In this document: positions 8,989-18,078 of the stretch, one piece after another
How the letters are laid out: the number at the start of each line of letters is the position of its first letter
Numbering within the stretch: the stretch's first letter is position 1
From: Agrobacterium tumefaciens
Lineage (GTDB): Bacteria; Pseudomonadota; Alphaproteobacteria; Rhizobiales; Rhizobiaceae
Direction: 5' to 3'
DNA: 64,000 bases
Assembly (NCBI RefSeq): GCF_005221325.1
Contig: NZ_CP039888.1
Location: forward strand, 620,001-684,000
Notes under the pieces: generated by a model
The model's database searches: none
Told to the model about the DNA's origin: nothing
Seen by the model: only the letters and a program-made list of their open reading frames with translations
Translations under genes and position numbers: made by a program

Positions 8989-9411
8989 TTATTGCTTCGC
9001 GACACGCGCGCGCAGTTCTTCCACATGCGCGGCGATTTCCGGCGTTACGGCGTCGCCGAAGTCTTCCATTTCGAACATCGGGCGGATTTCGATTTCGCTG
9101 CGCTCCAGCATCGGGTTCGGGCAGCGCTTCACCCAGGCCACGGCCTCGTCCATATCCTTCACAGTCCAGATCCAGAAGCCGGCGACCAGCTCGTTGGTGT
9201 GCGGGAAGGGGCCGTCGATCACCGTGCGGCTGTCACCGTCGAACACAACCCTCTTGCCCTTGGAGGAGGGATGCAGGCCGTCGCCGGATTGCATGATGCC
9301 GGCATTGACCAGCTCTTCATTGTATTTCCCCATCGCCTCGATCAGTTCGGTCGTGGGCATGACGCCATCTTCGCTGCTCTTGGTGGCTTTTACAAAAACG
9401 ATTGCACGCAT
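8989..9411 (-). CDS. YCII-related (DGPF) domain protein
   Basis: Small cytoplasmic protein of the YCII/DGPF family, with the family motif DGPF present (TVIDGPFPHTNE, mid-protein) and the ferredoxin-like fold length of about 140 aa. No certain biochemical activity is known for the family. Members often sit beside ECF sigma factors, but none is nearby here. The start at 9411 (MRAIVF) is preferred over 9417 because AAGGAGG is spaced 7 nt from it. Confidence 0.8.
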   Translation of the reverse strand: MRAIVFVKATKSSEDGVMPTTELIEAMGKYNEELVNAGIMQSGDGLHPSSKGKRVVFDGDSRTVIDGPFPHTNELVAGFWIWTVKDMDEAVAWVKRCPNPMLERSEIEIRPMFEMEDFGDAVTPEIAAHVEELRARVAKQ

Positions 9412-9504
9412 GATCATTCCTCCTTGATTGCGCTTTCTTCGTAGTTTCGCTCCCCGGCACGACGGCCGGATGACATTCTTGCCGATAAAAGTGGCGTTAT
9501 CCCG

Positions 9505-9951
9505 TCAGCCGAGATCGATGAGATCGCGGCGCAGCCGGCCGGGGTCGCCGCTGCCGATCTTTGTCTCCACTTCGGCGTGGGTCTGTTCCCAGATGGGGAA
9601 GGCGACCGCAAGCACCGCCATGCCCTCCGGCGTCAGCCGCAGCCGCTTGCCGCGCTTGTCCTTGGGGTCAGGCTCGATGCGCACCAGTCCGCGCCGCTCC
9701 AGCGGCTTAAGCGCCGCCGTCAGCGTCGTGCGGTCCATCGCCAGAAGATTGGCAACCGGCCCCATCGGCGGCGGCTCCGGCCGGTTGAGCGATATCAGCA
9801 GGGAAAACTGGCCATTGGTGATTCCCGCGGGCTTCAATGCATTGTCGAAAAGTCGCGCCAAAGCCCGCGCCGCACGCTGCGCATGCAGGCAGAGACAGGA
9901 GTCTCGCACGAGAAGGGTTGTCGAAAAAGGAATCACGCCGGCGTTTGACAT
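9505..9951 (-). CDS. MarR-family regulator divergent from a DUF899/DUF1579/VOC operon
   Basis: 148 aa winged-helix MarR protein with DNA-recognition segment LLAMDRTTLTAALKPL and wing DPKDKRGKRL. An N-terminal CLC pair in DSCLCLHAQRAARALAR could make it thiol-responsive. It is divergent from a three-gene operon, and a GTTGATATCAAC palindrome lies between the two. By analogy it represses itself and that operon. The inducing signal is unknown. Confidence 0.85.
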   Translation of the reverse strand: MSNAGVIPFSTTLLVRDSCLCLHAQRAARALARLFDNALKPAGITNGQFSLLISLNRPEPPPMGPVANLLAMDRTTLTAALKPLERRGLVRIEPDPKDKRGKRLRLTPEGMAVLAVAFPIWEQTHAEVETKIGSGDPGRLRRDLIDLG

Positions 9952-9962
9952 GGGATAAATAT

Positions 9963-9974
9963 GTTGATATCAAC
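9963..9974. promoter_or_regulatory. MarR operator candidate
   Basis: Perfect 12-bp palindrome GTTGATATCAAC, 12 bp upstream of the MarR start, within the only intergenic gap between the regulator and the divergent operon. The size and AT-rich centre fit MarR-family sites. Confidence 0.6.
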
Positions 9975-10099
9975 CTAATTAGTCAAGCGGAACTTGATGC
10001 TCCGCAGACTGTTTATTGCCTTTCAGCACAAAAATAGGCGGCGCCCTCCGGTGGAGCGGAGCGTGCCGCGGTGAAAGACGGATCCAAGGAGGAAAGATC

Positions 10100-10828
10100 A
10101 TGTCTCATCCCGTCGTTTCGAAGGAGGAGTGGCTTGCGGCCCGCCGCGATCTGCTGGTGAAGGAAAAGGAACTGACCCGCGCCCGTGACAGGCTGAACGA
10201 AGCCCGCCGCGCGCTGCCCTGGGAGGAGGTGACGAAGGAGTATATTTTCGACGCACCTTCCGGCCCCAGGTCACTAAAGGAGCTGTTCGGAGACTGCAGC
10301 CAGTTGATCGTTTATCACTTCATGCTGGCGCCTGACTGGGAGGAGGGCTGCGTCGGTTGCTCCTTCTTCGCCGATCACGTTGATGGAGCGCTGATCCATC
10401 TCAAGCACGGTGATGCGGGTTTCGTCGCGGTTTCGCGTGCGCCGCTTGAAAAGATCGAAGGCTACAGACAGCGCATGGGCTGGAAATTCCCCTGGGTTTC
10501 AGCCGAGGGGAACGATTTCAACTATGACTATCAGGCCTCGTTTCGCGACGAGGACATGGCCAAGGGTGAAATCACCTATAATTACCGTGACATGGCGCCC
10601 TATGGCGACCTGAAGGACCTGCACGGTATCAGCGTTTTCGCCAAGGGTGAGGACGGCAAGATTTACCACACTTATTCCACTTATGCCCGCGGCGCGGAGC
10701 AAACGCTCGGCACGTTGATGCTGCTCGATCTGGTGCCAAAAGGCCGTAATGAAGAAGAGGTAATGGATTGGGTGCGCCGCCACGACCAGTATGAGGATGC
10801 GCCGAAGGCGGCAGCCTGCTGCCACTGA
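10100..10828 (+). CDS. DUF899 thioredoxin-like fold protein
   Basis: 242 aa. It matches the DUF899 family by its pattern: an N-terminal helical segment (residues 1-40), then LIVYHFMLAPDWEEGCVGCSFFADHVD with a CVGC pair (about residues 90-93), and SRAPLEKIEGYRQRMGWKFPWVS typical of the family. The fold resembles AhpC/thioredoxin; the activity is unproven. The ATG at 10100 has GGAGGAAAG in front. First gene of a three-gene operon under the divergent MarR regulator. Confidence 0.85.
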   Translation: MSHPVVSKEEWLAARRDLLVKEKELTRARDRLNEARRALPWEEVTKEYIFDAPSGPRSLKELFGDCSQLIVYHFMLAPDWEEGCVGCSFFADHVDGALIHLKHGDAGFVAVSRAPLEKIEGYRQRMGWKFPWVSAEGNDFNYDYQASFRDEDMAKGEITYNYRDMAPYGDLKDLHGISVFAKGEDGKIYHTYSTYARGAEQTLGTLMLLDLVPKGRNEEEVMDWVRRHDQYEDAPKAAACCH

Positions 10829-10855
10829 AAATACAAGGATGAGGAGGAAACGACA

Positions 10856-11350
10856 ATGGAAATGCCAAGCGTCAAGCCGCAGAAGGAACATGAGTTCCTC
10901 AAGAGGATCGTCGGAGACTGGGTCATGACCTCCAGTTCCGGCCATGAAGACTACAATGCCGACGACCCGTCGCAGCAATTCACCGAGACCGTCCGCTCCG
11001 TCGGCGGCTTGTGGATCATCGGCACCGGCACCGGCAAGATGCCTGACGGCACGGATATGACAGCTGTGATCACGGTCGGCTTCGACCCGGCCAAGGGCAA
11101 TTTCGTCGGCACCTGGGTGGGGTCGATGATGACCCATCTCTGGGTCTACAAGGGTTGGCTGGAAGAGGATGGGAAGACACTGACGCTGGAAGCGGAAGGC
11201 CCGGCCTTCGACGGTTCCGGAGGCACCGCCACCTATCACGACGTGCTGGTGCTGCATGACGACAATCACCGCAGTTTTTCCGGCAGCGTCAAACAGCCGG
11301 ACGGCACCTTCAAGACGTTCATGACATCGGAATTCCGGCGCAAGACATAA
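10856..11350 (+). CDS. DUF1579 family protein
   Basis: 164 aa, lipocalin-like all-beta protein of the DUF1579 family. It opens with an EHEFLKRIVGDW motif, and VRSVGGLWIIGTGTG and TVGFDPAKGNFVGTW are characteristic. No enzymatic role is established. It follows DUF899 by 27 bp with its own GAGGAGG site. Co-occurrence with DUF899 and VOC proteins suggests a small-molecule or stress response. Confidence 0.82.
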   Translation: MEMPSVKPQKEHEFLKRIVGDWVMTSSSGHEDYNADDPSQQFTETVRSVGGLWIIGTGTGKMPDGTDMTAVITVGFDPAKGNFVGTWVGSMMTHLWVYKGWLEEDGKTLTLEAEGPAFDGSGGTATYHDVLVLHDDNHRSFSGSVKQPDGTFKTFMTSEFRRKT

Positions 11351-11445
11351 ACCGCGCCGGGTTGTGCCTGCACGACAAGCGCCGCCGCGTCCTGCGGCGG
11401 GCACCTAACCGAACCTCACGCACCCAATCTCCGGAGGAGACGACA

Positions 11446-12228
11446 ATGTCCGATACACACGGAAAATTCATATGGGTCGAACTGATGACGCCTGACATGG
11501 AAGCGGGTGCCCGCTTTTATAGCCATGTCGTCGGCTGGCAGACCAAGGATTTCGGTTCGCCGGAAATGCCCTATCTGGTGCTGGAGGCCGATGGCAAAGG
11601 CATGGGCGGCATCATGGAACTGACCGAGGAGCACAAGGGCCAGGGCATTCCACCGAACTGGACCGGTTATGTCGATGTCGATGATGTCGATGCCACGGCA
11701 AAACTTTTCGCGGAAAAGGGTGGCTCGATCATGCGCCCGCCGCAGGATATTCCCGAGATCGGCCGTTTCGCCGTGGTGGCGGATCCGTCTGGTGCGGTTC
11801 TCTGCATCATGACGCCGCTGCCGATGGAAACCGGCGGCTTCCCAGAGGATGCCCAGAGCAAGCAGGGTCATGTCAGCTGGCATGAACTCTTCACCGACAA
11901 TGTCGATGATGCCATCGCCTTTTACGGCGAGGTCTTCGGCTGGACGAAGGACCATGATTTCGACATGGGCGGCGAGATGGGCCCGTATCGCATCTTCGCC
12001 CATAACGGCAAGGCCGTTGGCGGCATGATGAAGCGCATGCCGCAGATGCCCGTCTGCCATTGGGCTTATTACTTCAATGTCGACGGCATCGACGACGCCA
12101 TCACCCGTGTGAGCACCGGCGGCGGCAAGGTCGTCAACGGCCCCATGGAAGTTCCCGGCGAAAGCTGGATCGTCAACTGCCAGGACCCGCAGGGCGCGTT
12201 CTTCTCGCTGCTGTCGCAGAAGAAATAG
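11446..12228 (+). CDS. Two-domain VOC (glyoxalase/bleomycin-resistance) protein
   Basis: 260 aa containing two VOC modules (about residues 5-125 and 140-258), each opening with a WVELMTPDMEAGARFY or WHELFTDNVDDAIAFY type strand-helix. Such fused proteins bind or transform small electrophiles or antibiotics, and the ligand is unknown here. The ATG at 11446 is preceded by GGAGGAGACG. Last gene of the MarR-linked operon. Confidence 0.85.
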   Translation: MSDTHGKFIWVELMTPDMEAGARFYSHVVGWQTKDFGSPEMPYLVLEADGKGMGGIMELTEEHKGQGIPPNWTGYVDVDDVDATAKLFAEKGGSIMRPPQDIPEIGRFAVVADPSGAVLCIMTPLPMETGGFPEDAQSKQGHVSWHELFTDNVDDAIAFYGEVFGWTKDHDFDMGGEMGPYRIFAHNGKAVGGMMKRMPQMPVCHWAYYFNVDGIDDAITRVSTGGGKVVNGPMEVPGESWIVNCQDPQGAFFSLLSQKK

Positions 12229-12250
12229 CCTTTTCGCCTGATATATCGAT

Positions 12251-12271
12251 CTGCCGGAGGCGCTCCGGCAG
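12251..12271. terminator. Bidirectional terminator between VOC and LysR genes
   Basis: Perfect 9-bp stem CTGCCGGAG/CTCCGGCAG with a 3-nt loop, filling the gap between two convergent genes. Confidence 0.65.
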
Positions 12272-12272
12272 A

Positions 12273-13169
12273 CTAGCGGTTTCTCGGCAGGCGGACGTGA
12301 TCGATAAAGGCGCGCAGCTTCGGCGCAAGATGACGTCGGTTGGGATAATAGAGATAAAATCCCGCAAAACTCGGAGAGTGGTCCTCCAGCATGGAAACGA
12401 GTTGGCCGTTCTCGAGATAGGGACGGAACGTCTCTTCCATGCCGAAGGTGATACCGGCACCGGCCAAGGCCAGCTTGATCATCAGCTGCATGTCGTTGGT
12501 AGTGAAGTCCGGCTGCACCGCGACCGCGAATTCGCGGCCGTTTTCGGCAAATTCCCAGCGATATGGCGCAACGTCAGGACGAGGCCGCCAGCCGATGCAT
12601 CTGTGATGAATCAGTTCGCGCGGCTGCGTCGGTAAAGCGAAGCGGTCCCGAAAGTGCGGGGAACAGACGGCGAGCTGCCGCTGTGGCCCGGAAACCGGGA
12701 CGGCAATCATATCCTGCGCGATCAGCTCCCCCAGACGCACCCCGGCATCGTAATGTTCGGCAACGATATCGAATTCCTCGTCCGTCACGACGATATCGAG
12801 CTGCACCTCGGGATAGGCCTCGGCAAAACTCGCAAGCAATGGCCCGGACAGAAAGCGCTCCGCTATGGAGGAAACGGCAAGCCGCAATTGCCCGCGCGGA
12901 GTGGCGCTCAGCGAAGAGGCGGCCCGTGTCGCTTGCACGAGGTTGCCGATCGACGGCGAAACATCCGCGTAAAGCTGCTGTCCCGCTTCCGTCAGGCTGA
13001 CGCTGCGCGTCGTGCGCTGCACCAGCGCTATTCCCATCATTTCCTCGAGCTTGCGAATGGTCTGGCTGACGGCGGAACGAGTGACGCCGAGCCGGTCCGC
13101 CACGGCCCGGAAACTCCGCTCCTCGGCAACCATGCAGAATGTTGAAAGCGCGTTGAGATCGATATTCAT
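12273..13169 (-). CDS. LysR-family transcriptional regulator
   Basis: 298 aa. The N-terminal winged HTH (residues 5-64, ERSFRAVADRLGVTRSAVSQTIRKLE) and the LysR substrate-binding domain (about 90-290) are both complete. It is divergent from an SDR gene with about 120 bp between starts, the usual regulator-target layout, so the SDR and its downstream gene are the probable targets. The effector is unknown. Confidence 0.9.
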   Translation of the reverse strand: MNIDLNALSTFCMVAEERSFRAVADRLGVTRSAVSQTIRKLEEMMGIALVQRTTRSVSLTEAGQQLYADVSPSIGNLVQATRAASSLSATPRGQLRLAVSSIAERFLSGPLLASFAEAYPEVQLDIVVTDEEFDIVAEHYDAGVRLGELIAQDMIAVPVSGPQRQLAVCSPHFRDRFALPTQPRELIHHRCIGWRPRPDVAPYRWEFAENGREFAVAVQPDFTTNDMQLMIKLALAGAGITFGMEETFRPYLENGQLVSMLEDHSPSFAGFYLYYPNRRHLAPKLRAFIDHVRLPRNR

Positions 13170-13291
13170 TGGTTAGAAAAACTACGCATTGAGGTTATGA
13201 TTGAGGCAATTATCACGACAATGCCAAAGCTCTATCTTTGCTGCAACGGTCGCTTCCAGAAAAAGCCGGCCGTAACACCAAGGAGAAAGCC

Positions 13292-14014
13292 ATGACATTG
13301 AACAAAGTCGTTCTCATCACCGGTGCATCGAGCGGGATCGGTGAGGGCATTGCAAGGGAGCTTGCGGGTGCCGGGGCGAAGCTGGTGCTCGGCGCGCGCC
13401 GCATGGACCGTTTGCAGACCCTGGCCAAAGAACTGCGCCAGAAGGGTGCTGAGGTCGTCATCCATCCGCTTGACGTCACGGACAGGCAGAGCGTCGAGGC
13501 TTTTGCCGAGGCCGGTCGCGAGGCCTTCGGCCAGATCGACGTCATCGTCAACAATGCCGGCATCATGCCGCTGTCGCTGATGTCATCGCTCAAGGTCGAT
13601 GAATGGGATCGCATGATCGACGTCAACATCAAGGGCGTGCTTTATGGCGTCGCCGCCGTGCTGCCTGATATGACCGCGCGTGCCTCCGGTCATATCATCA
13701 ACATCGCCTCCATCGGCGCGCTGGCCGTCTCGCCCACGGCTGCCGTTTATTGTGCGACGAAATTTGCGGTCCGCGCCATTTCGGACGGGCTGCGGCAGGA
13801 GAACCGTGATCTGCGCGTCACCTGCATTCACCCCGGCGTGGTGGAAAGCGAACTCGCCCACACCATCACCGATCCGGCCGCTGCCGAACTGATGCAGAGT
13901 TACCGGGCCATCGCCCTGAAACCCGACGCCATCGGCCGTGCGGTGCGTTACGCCATCGAGCAACCCGATGATGTCGATGTCAATGAAATCGTCATCCGCC
14001 CCACCGCTGCCTGA
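13292..14014 (+). CDS. Short-chain dehydrogenase/reductase
   Basis: 240 aa classical SDR. Cofactor motif GASSGIGEG is at about residue 12, NNAG at about residue 88. The active-site Ser lies in NIASIG and Tyr-x3-Lys is YCATK (about residue 155). The Arg pair GARRMDR after beta-2 suggests NADP(H) preference. The start at 13292 follows AAGGAGAAAG. Probably controlled by the divergent LysR; substrate unknown. Confidence 0.9.
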   Translation: MTLNKVVLITGASSGIGEGIARELAGAGAKLVLGARRMDRLQTLAKELRQKGAEVVIHPLDVTDRQSVEAFAEAGREAFGQIDVIVNNAGIMPLSLMSSLKVDEWDRMIDVNIKGVLYGVAAVLPDMTARASGHIINIASIGALAVSPTAAVYCATKFAVRAISDGLRQENRDLRVTCIHPGVVESELAHTITDPAAAELMQSYRAIALKPDAIGRAVRYAIEQPDDVDVNEIVIRPTAA

Positions 14015-14027
14015 GGAGGAAGTAGCC

Positions 14028-14378
14028 ATGAATATTGTTTCGACCTCAGTCGCGGTTTTACTCGCGACGGCTTCCGCCGAGACGGCGACCCACAAGGCAA
14101 ACAACGCCATGGAGATGAATATGGCCGAAACCGCTCAGACCCAGAATCACCCTTATCTCGGCATGTGGGTCACCGGCGATGGCCATGTGCGTCAGGAACT
14201 TCTGCCTGATGGTCGTTATGATGAGGCGCGGGGCCAGCGCAAAAGCGCCTATCAGGGACGATATGAGGTGAAGGGAAACCACATCGACTATTGGGACGAT
14301 ACCGGCTTCACGGCAGACGGCGAATTCGTCGATGATGTGCTCCATCACGGCGGCATGATCTTCTATCGTCAGAAGTAA
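14028..14378 (+). CDS. Atu4866-type small secreted protein
   Basis: 116 aa. An N-terminal signal-like segment (residues 1-24) is followed by a compact beta-rich domain with the pattern HPYLGMWVTGDGHVRQELLPDGRYDEARG. This matches the small Agrobacterium protein family named after Atu4866 (structure known, function unknown). It starts 13 bp after the SDR stop with GAGGAGG, so it is co-transcribed. Confidence 0.75.
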   Translation: MNIVSTSVAVLLATASAETATHKANNAMEMNMAETAQTQNHPYLGMWVTGDGHVRQELLPDGRYDEARGQRKSAYQGRYEVKGNHIDYWDDTGFTADGEFVDDVLHHGGMIFYRQK

Positions 14379-14394
14379 CCGCCGCGACAATCAA

Positions 14395-14427
14395 GCGCCG
14401 CCCGCCCCAATGGAGGGCAGGCGGCGC
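14395..14427. terminator. Bidirectional terminator
   Basis: GCGCCGCC/GGCGGCGC stem with additional internal pairing, located between the Atu4866-type gene and the convergent HerA-like ATPase gene. Confidence 0.65.
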
Positions 14428-14435
14428 ATTTGTGT

Positions 14436-15998
14436 CTACCGCTTAAGGCTTCCCAAAATCCCGCGCACGATGGCGCGGCCGACCGAAGTCGCAACCGAGC
14501 GGGCAGCGCTTTTCATTGCCGCCTCGATCACCGTTTCGCGCTGATAACCGCTCGTCTTGCGGGCGCCGGTGGTCGAGGCCTGTTTGGGTTCCTCATCACC
14601 GAAGCCGGGCAGGCGCCAGCGCCCCGAGGCGTTGTCGGACTGGTTGGCGGCATTTTCTTCCTCGGCGCGTTTGGCGGCTTCTGCTTCCGCCGCCTTCCGG
14701 GCGCGGGCGTTGAGGATTTCGAAGGCCGATTCCCGGTCGATATCCTTATCATATTGGCCGGAGACGGGGCTGAGATCGATCAGCGACTTGCGCTCCGCAT
14801 CCGTCAGCGGCCCGACGCGGCCGGATGGCGGCCTGACGAGCGTGCGCTCGACGATGGAAGGCGCACCCTTGTCATGCAGGGTGGAGATCAGGGCCTCACC
14901 CGTGCTGAGCGTGGTGATGGTATCGGCGGTGCTGAAAGCGGGGTTCTGGCGGAATGTGTCGGCCGCCGTGCGCACTGCCTTCTGTTCGCGCGGCGTATAG
15001 GCGCGCAGCGCATGCTGCACGCGGTTGCCGAGCTGGGCAAGAACGGTTTCCGGTACGTCAAGCGGGTTCTGTGTCACGAAATAAACGCCGACGCCCTTAG
15101 AGCGGATGAGCCGCACGACCTGTTCCACGCGTTCCACCAGCACACGCGGCGCATCGTTGAACAGCAGATGCGCCTCGTCGAAGAAGAACACCAGACGCGG
15201 TTTTTCCGGATCGCCCACTTCAGGCAGTTCCTCGAACAGTTCAGAAAGCATCCAGAGCAGGAAGGTGGCGTAAAGACGCGGGTTCATCATCAGCCTGTCG
15301 GCGGCGAGAACCGAAACCGTGCCGCGCCCATCCGCGCCCACGCGCATGATGTCGGCGATCTTCAGCGCAGGTTCGCCGAAGAAATTGGCCGCGCCCTGCT
15401 GTTCGAGAACGAGAAGCCCACGCTGCAGCGAACCGACCGAAGACTTGGAAATCAGGCCGAACTGATTGGAAAGCTCCGTTGCATTTTCGCCCATATAGTT
15501 CAGGAGCGATTGCAGGTCTTTGAGATCGAGCAGCGGCAGGCCGCCCTGATCGGCAATCTTGAAGGCGATGTTGAGCACGCCTTCCTGCGCTTCAGAGGCG
15601 TCCATCAGCCGGGCGAGCAGCAGCGGCCCCATTTCGGCGATGGTGGCGCGCACGCGATGGCCTTTTTCACCGTAGAGATCCCAGAAGATGACAGGCGACT
15701 TGCCATAGGAAAAATCGGTGAAACCGATCTGTTCGGCGCGTTTCTGCACCCAGTCTTTCGCTTCACCTTCCAGTGCGATACCGGAAAGGTCGCCCTTGAT
15801 ATCGGCGCAGAAGACCGGAACGCCGGCCTTGGAAAAACCTTCGGCAAGCACCTGCAGGGTCACGGTCTTGCCCGTGCCCGTCGCGCCGGTGATGAGGCCG
15901 TGGCGGTTGCCGAATTTCAGTTCCAGATATTCGCCTTTGTTGAGGCTGTCGTCCGGATTGCGGCTGGTGCCGATATAGAGCTGTCCGTCCTGCAACAT
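14436..15998 (-). CDS. HerA/YjgR-like ATPase (DUF853)
   Basis: 520 aa. RecA-fold ATPase of the HerA/FtsK-related DUF853 group, with Walker A GATGTGKT (about residue 40), Walker [10 protein letters not shown] (about residue 270) and a C-terminal low-complexity Glu/Ala-rich tail (about 440-490). The role in bacteria is unsettled; HerA relatives translocate DNA. No NurA or phage-defence partner lies next to it, so there is no sign that it belongs to a HerA defence system. Confidence 0.88.
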   Translation of the reverse strand: MLQDGQLYIGTSRNPDDSLNKGEYLELKFGNRHGLITGATGTGKTVTLQVLAEGFSKAGVPVFCADIKGDLSGIALEGEAKDWVQKRAEQIGFTDFSYGKSPVIFWDLYGEKGHRVRATIAEMGPLLLARLMDASEAQEGVLNIAFKIADQGGLPLLDLKDLQSLLNYMGENATELSNQFGLISKSSVGSLQRGLLVLEQQGAANFFGEPALKIADIMRVGADGRGTVSVLAADRLMMNPRLYATFLLWMLSELFEELPEVGDPEKPRLVFFFDEAHLLFNDAPRVLVERVEQVVRLIRSKGVGVYFVTQNPLDVPETVLAQLGNRVQHALRAYTPREQKAVRTAADTFRQNPAFSTADTITTLSTGEALISTLHDKGAPSIVERTLVRPPSGRVGPLTDAERKSLIDLSPVSGQYDKDIDRESAFEILNARARKAAEAEAAKRAEEENAANQSDNASGRWRLPGFGDEEPKQASTTGARKTSGYQRETVIEAAMKSAARSVATSVGRAIVRGILGSLKR

Positions 15999-16311
15999 CG
16001 ACCATTTTCTCCTGCGGCTGATGCATGACCCTTAAAATCGCGGTGGATTTTGCAGAAAGTCATGTCCGAATGAATGCGTAGCTGGCATGCTTTGACCGTT
16101 CCTCGCGAAAGCGGCCTTTTCATAGTTTGGTTGTGATGATCTTATAAGGACAGTTTCAAGGCGCAACAACTGCTTGATGGCGATGAAGAAAAACCGCTTG
16201 ATGAAAGTTGACGCACCATTCATGGCCGCTTGAATGCGGCATGGGATTGTTTTACGTTGACGTTAACGTCAGTTATTCGATGTTGGCGTCGTTTTTCAAC
16301 AGGAGGCAAGA
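15999..16311. promoter_or_regulatory. Divergent intergenic region with a 14-bp palindrome
   Basis: 313 bp with no gene. It contains the promoter of the HerA-like gene and, at 16258-16271, the perfect palindrome TGACGTTAACGTCA, with an extra ACGTT just left of it. The palindrome lies about 40 bp before the downstream ATG. The ACGT-based dyad resembles operators of some MerR-family regulators of fatty/branched-chain acid genes (LiuR type), a similarity from memory only. Confidence 0.5.
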
Positions 16312-16707
16312 ATGAACGAAGTCGTGGATCAGATCGCCGCAAAGGCGGGGATCGACCCTGAACTGGCTGAAAAGGCCATTGGCATGATTCTCGGTTTTCT
16401 CCAGCGCGAGGCGGAAGACGGCCCGATCGCCCGGATGATCGAAGCCATTCCGGGCGCCAGCGATCTGGTTGCCCAGTATAATGGCGAAGGCGCCAGTGGC
16501 GGCGGCGGTCTGCTCGGCGGCCTGATGAGCGCGCTCGGCGGCGGCGGCATCATGGGGCTGGGCCAGCAGCTGATGAGCCAGGGCCTCGGCATGAGCGAAA
16601 TTTCCACGCTCGCCAAGGAAACCATCGCCGTTGCCCGCCAGCATGCGGGTGATGAGACCGTCGATCAGGTGATCGCCTCGGTGCCGGGCCTCAGCCAGTT
16701 CGCTTGA
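16312..16707 (+). CDS. Small helical Gly-rich protein, DUF2267/DUF2780-like
   Basis: 131 aa. Helical ends (residues 1-60 and 90-131) flank a glycine-rich centre (GASGGGGLLGGLMSALGGGG). The N-terminal sequence AAKAGIDPELAEKAIGMILGFLQ resembles proteins annotated as DUF2267/DUF2780; I am not sure of the exact family. Good GGAGG site before the ATG. Preceded by the TGACGTTAACGTCA palindrome. Function unknown. Confidence 0.75.
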   Translation: MNEVVDQIAAKAGIDPELAEKAIGMILGFLQREAEDGPIARMIEAIPGASDLVAQYNGEGASGGGGLLGGLMSALGGGGIMGLGQQLMSQGLGMSEISTLAKETIAVARQHAGDETVDQVIASVPGLSQFA

Positions 16708-16714
16708 GGCTAAA

Positions 16715-17146
16715 CTACTCCATCGCAGGGCGCGGCGGCTGTTCATTGAACCGCCGCCGCGCCTCTTCTATTTCGGCATGGTGCGTCTCCGCCCAGATCC
16801 ACACGCCGCAAAAGGCGCTGCCAAGCGTCCGGCCGAGGTTCGTCAGGCCATAATCCACATGCGGCGGAATGACGGGATGCACCGTTCGGCGCACCAGCCC
16901 GTCGCTTTCCATCTGCCGCAGCGTTTTCGTCAGCATCTTCTGGCTGATATTGCCCACATGTTTGCCGATCTGCGTGAAGCGCTGCGTCCCGTGCTCTTCC
17001 AGCACTTCCAGAATGAGCATCGTCCATTTGTCGGCGACTTTCGCAATGATATCCTGAACCAGCGCCTCTATTGCCGGATCGGTATCCGTGGGCGGCGGAA
17101 CCTTGCGCCGGCTCTCAATGGCTGGGTCGGCGGCGTGCCGTTTCAT
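16715..17146 (-). CDS. HxlR-family transcriptional regulator
   Basis: 143 aa winged-helix of the HxlR type: KVADKWTMLILEVLEEHGTQRFTQI, ISQKMLTKTLRQMESDGLVRR and a VDYGLTNLG wing are diagnostic. It lacks the N-terminal Cys found in redox-sensing members. Divergent from an SDR gene, the likely target. Confidence 0.88.
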   Translation of the reverse strand: MKRHAADPAIESRRKVPPPTDTDPAIEALVQDIIAKVADKWTMLILEVLEEHGTQRFTQIGKHVGNISQKMLTKTLRQMESDGLVRRTVHPVIPPHVDYGLTNLGRTLGSAFCGVWIWAETHHAEIEEARRRFNEQPPRPAME

Positions 17147-17249
17147 CTTACACTCTCCTTTGGGTAAGTATAAATCTTTTGGGTGCCTACTTTCGATTGG
17201 AGAGTATCATAGCTAACTTCCTTTCACCCAACAAGCAAAGGATGTTCCA

Positions 17250-18008
17250 ATGAAAATCTCGGGCAATACCATTCTCATCACTGGCGGCGGTTCCGGCATC
17301 GGCCGGGCGCTGGCGGAAGCCTTTCATCAGGCCGGCAACAAGGTCATCATTTCCGGCCGCCGCCAGGCTGTGCTCGACGAGGTGACTGCCGCCAATCCCG
17401 GCATGGCCGCGATGGTCATGGACGCGACCGACGCCGAAGGCATTCGCGCTTTTGCCGACGCTCTGGTAAAAGCCCATCCCACCCTCAACGCCGTCATCAA
17501 CAATGCCGGCATCATGCGGCCGGAAGACATCGCCGCCGCGCCTGACTATCTCGATACGGCGGAAGAAACCATCGCCACCAATCTCCTTGCCCCCATCCGG
17601 CTGACGGCAGCGCTTTTGCCGCATTTCCTCAAGCAACCGGTCGCCACGGTGCTGACGGTGTCCTCCGGCCTCGCCTTCGTGCCCATGGTTCTCACCCCCA
17701 CCTACAGCGCCACCAAATCGGCCATCCATGCCTATTCCGTCGCGCTGCGCGAGCAGTTGAAGGAAACGCCGGTGGAGGTCATCGAAATCGTGCCGCCCTA
17801 TGTGCAGACGACACTGATGGGCGAGGGGCAGGCCAATGATGAAAGAGCCATGCCGCTTGAAGCCTTCATTTCCGAAGTGATGGATATTCTCGCCAATCGC
17901 CCGGATGAGAAGGAAGTGGTGGTGGAACGCTGCAAGCCTTTGCGTTTTGCCGCGCAGAACGGCAATTTCGATCAGGTGTTCGCCATGGTCAACCATATGC
18001 ATCCTTGA
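17250..18008 (+). CDS. Short-chain dehydrogenase (DltE-like)
   Basis: 252 aa. NAD(P)-binding GGGSGIGRA at residue 12, NNAG near residue 88, and active-site Ser (VSSGLAF) with Tyr-x3-Lys YSATK. The DltE-like subgroup is suggested by length and by the PPYVQTTLMG segment. Divergent from the HxlR regulator and likely induced through it. Substrate unknown. Confidence 0.88.
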   Translation: MKISGNTILITGGGSGIGRALAEAFHQAGNKVIISGRRQAVLDEVTAANPGMAAMVMDATDAEGIRAFADALVKAHPTLNAVINNAGIMRPEDIAAAPDYLDTAEETIATNLLAPIRLTAALLPHFLKQPVATVLTVSSGLAFVPMVLTPTYSATKSAIHAYSVALREQLKETPVEVIEIVPPYVQTTLMGEGQANDERAMPLEAFISEVMDILANRPDEKEVVVERCKPLRFAAQNGNFDQVFAMVNHMHP

Positions 18009-18078
18009 GGGCCGGCGTCTGTCGCATAGGGATATCCTGTGATAGCGTCGCGCTCTTATCCGCGGAGCGTGCGCTTTC

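Noticed and set aside
8631..9026. 131-codon minus-strand frame between the ABC-F and YCII genes
   Set aside because: It runs through the leader peptide in another frame, starts inside the YCII gene and has no domain or ribosome-binding site.
14436..15998. HerA-like ATPase as part of a HerA-based anti-phage system
   Set aside because: No NurA, Sir2 or DUF4297-type partner is adjacent. The sequence fits the widespread YjgR/DUF853 housekeeping group.
14430..16028. Open frame antisense to the HerA-like ATPase (plus strand, about 530 codons)
   Set aside because: Mirror of the ATPase coding bias; no start signal or domain.
17159..17184. Direct repeat TTTGGGT (19 bp apart) in the HxlR-SDR gap as an operator
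   Set aside because: The repeat is too short and HxlR sites are usually inverted; not strong enough to list as a feature.
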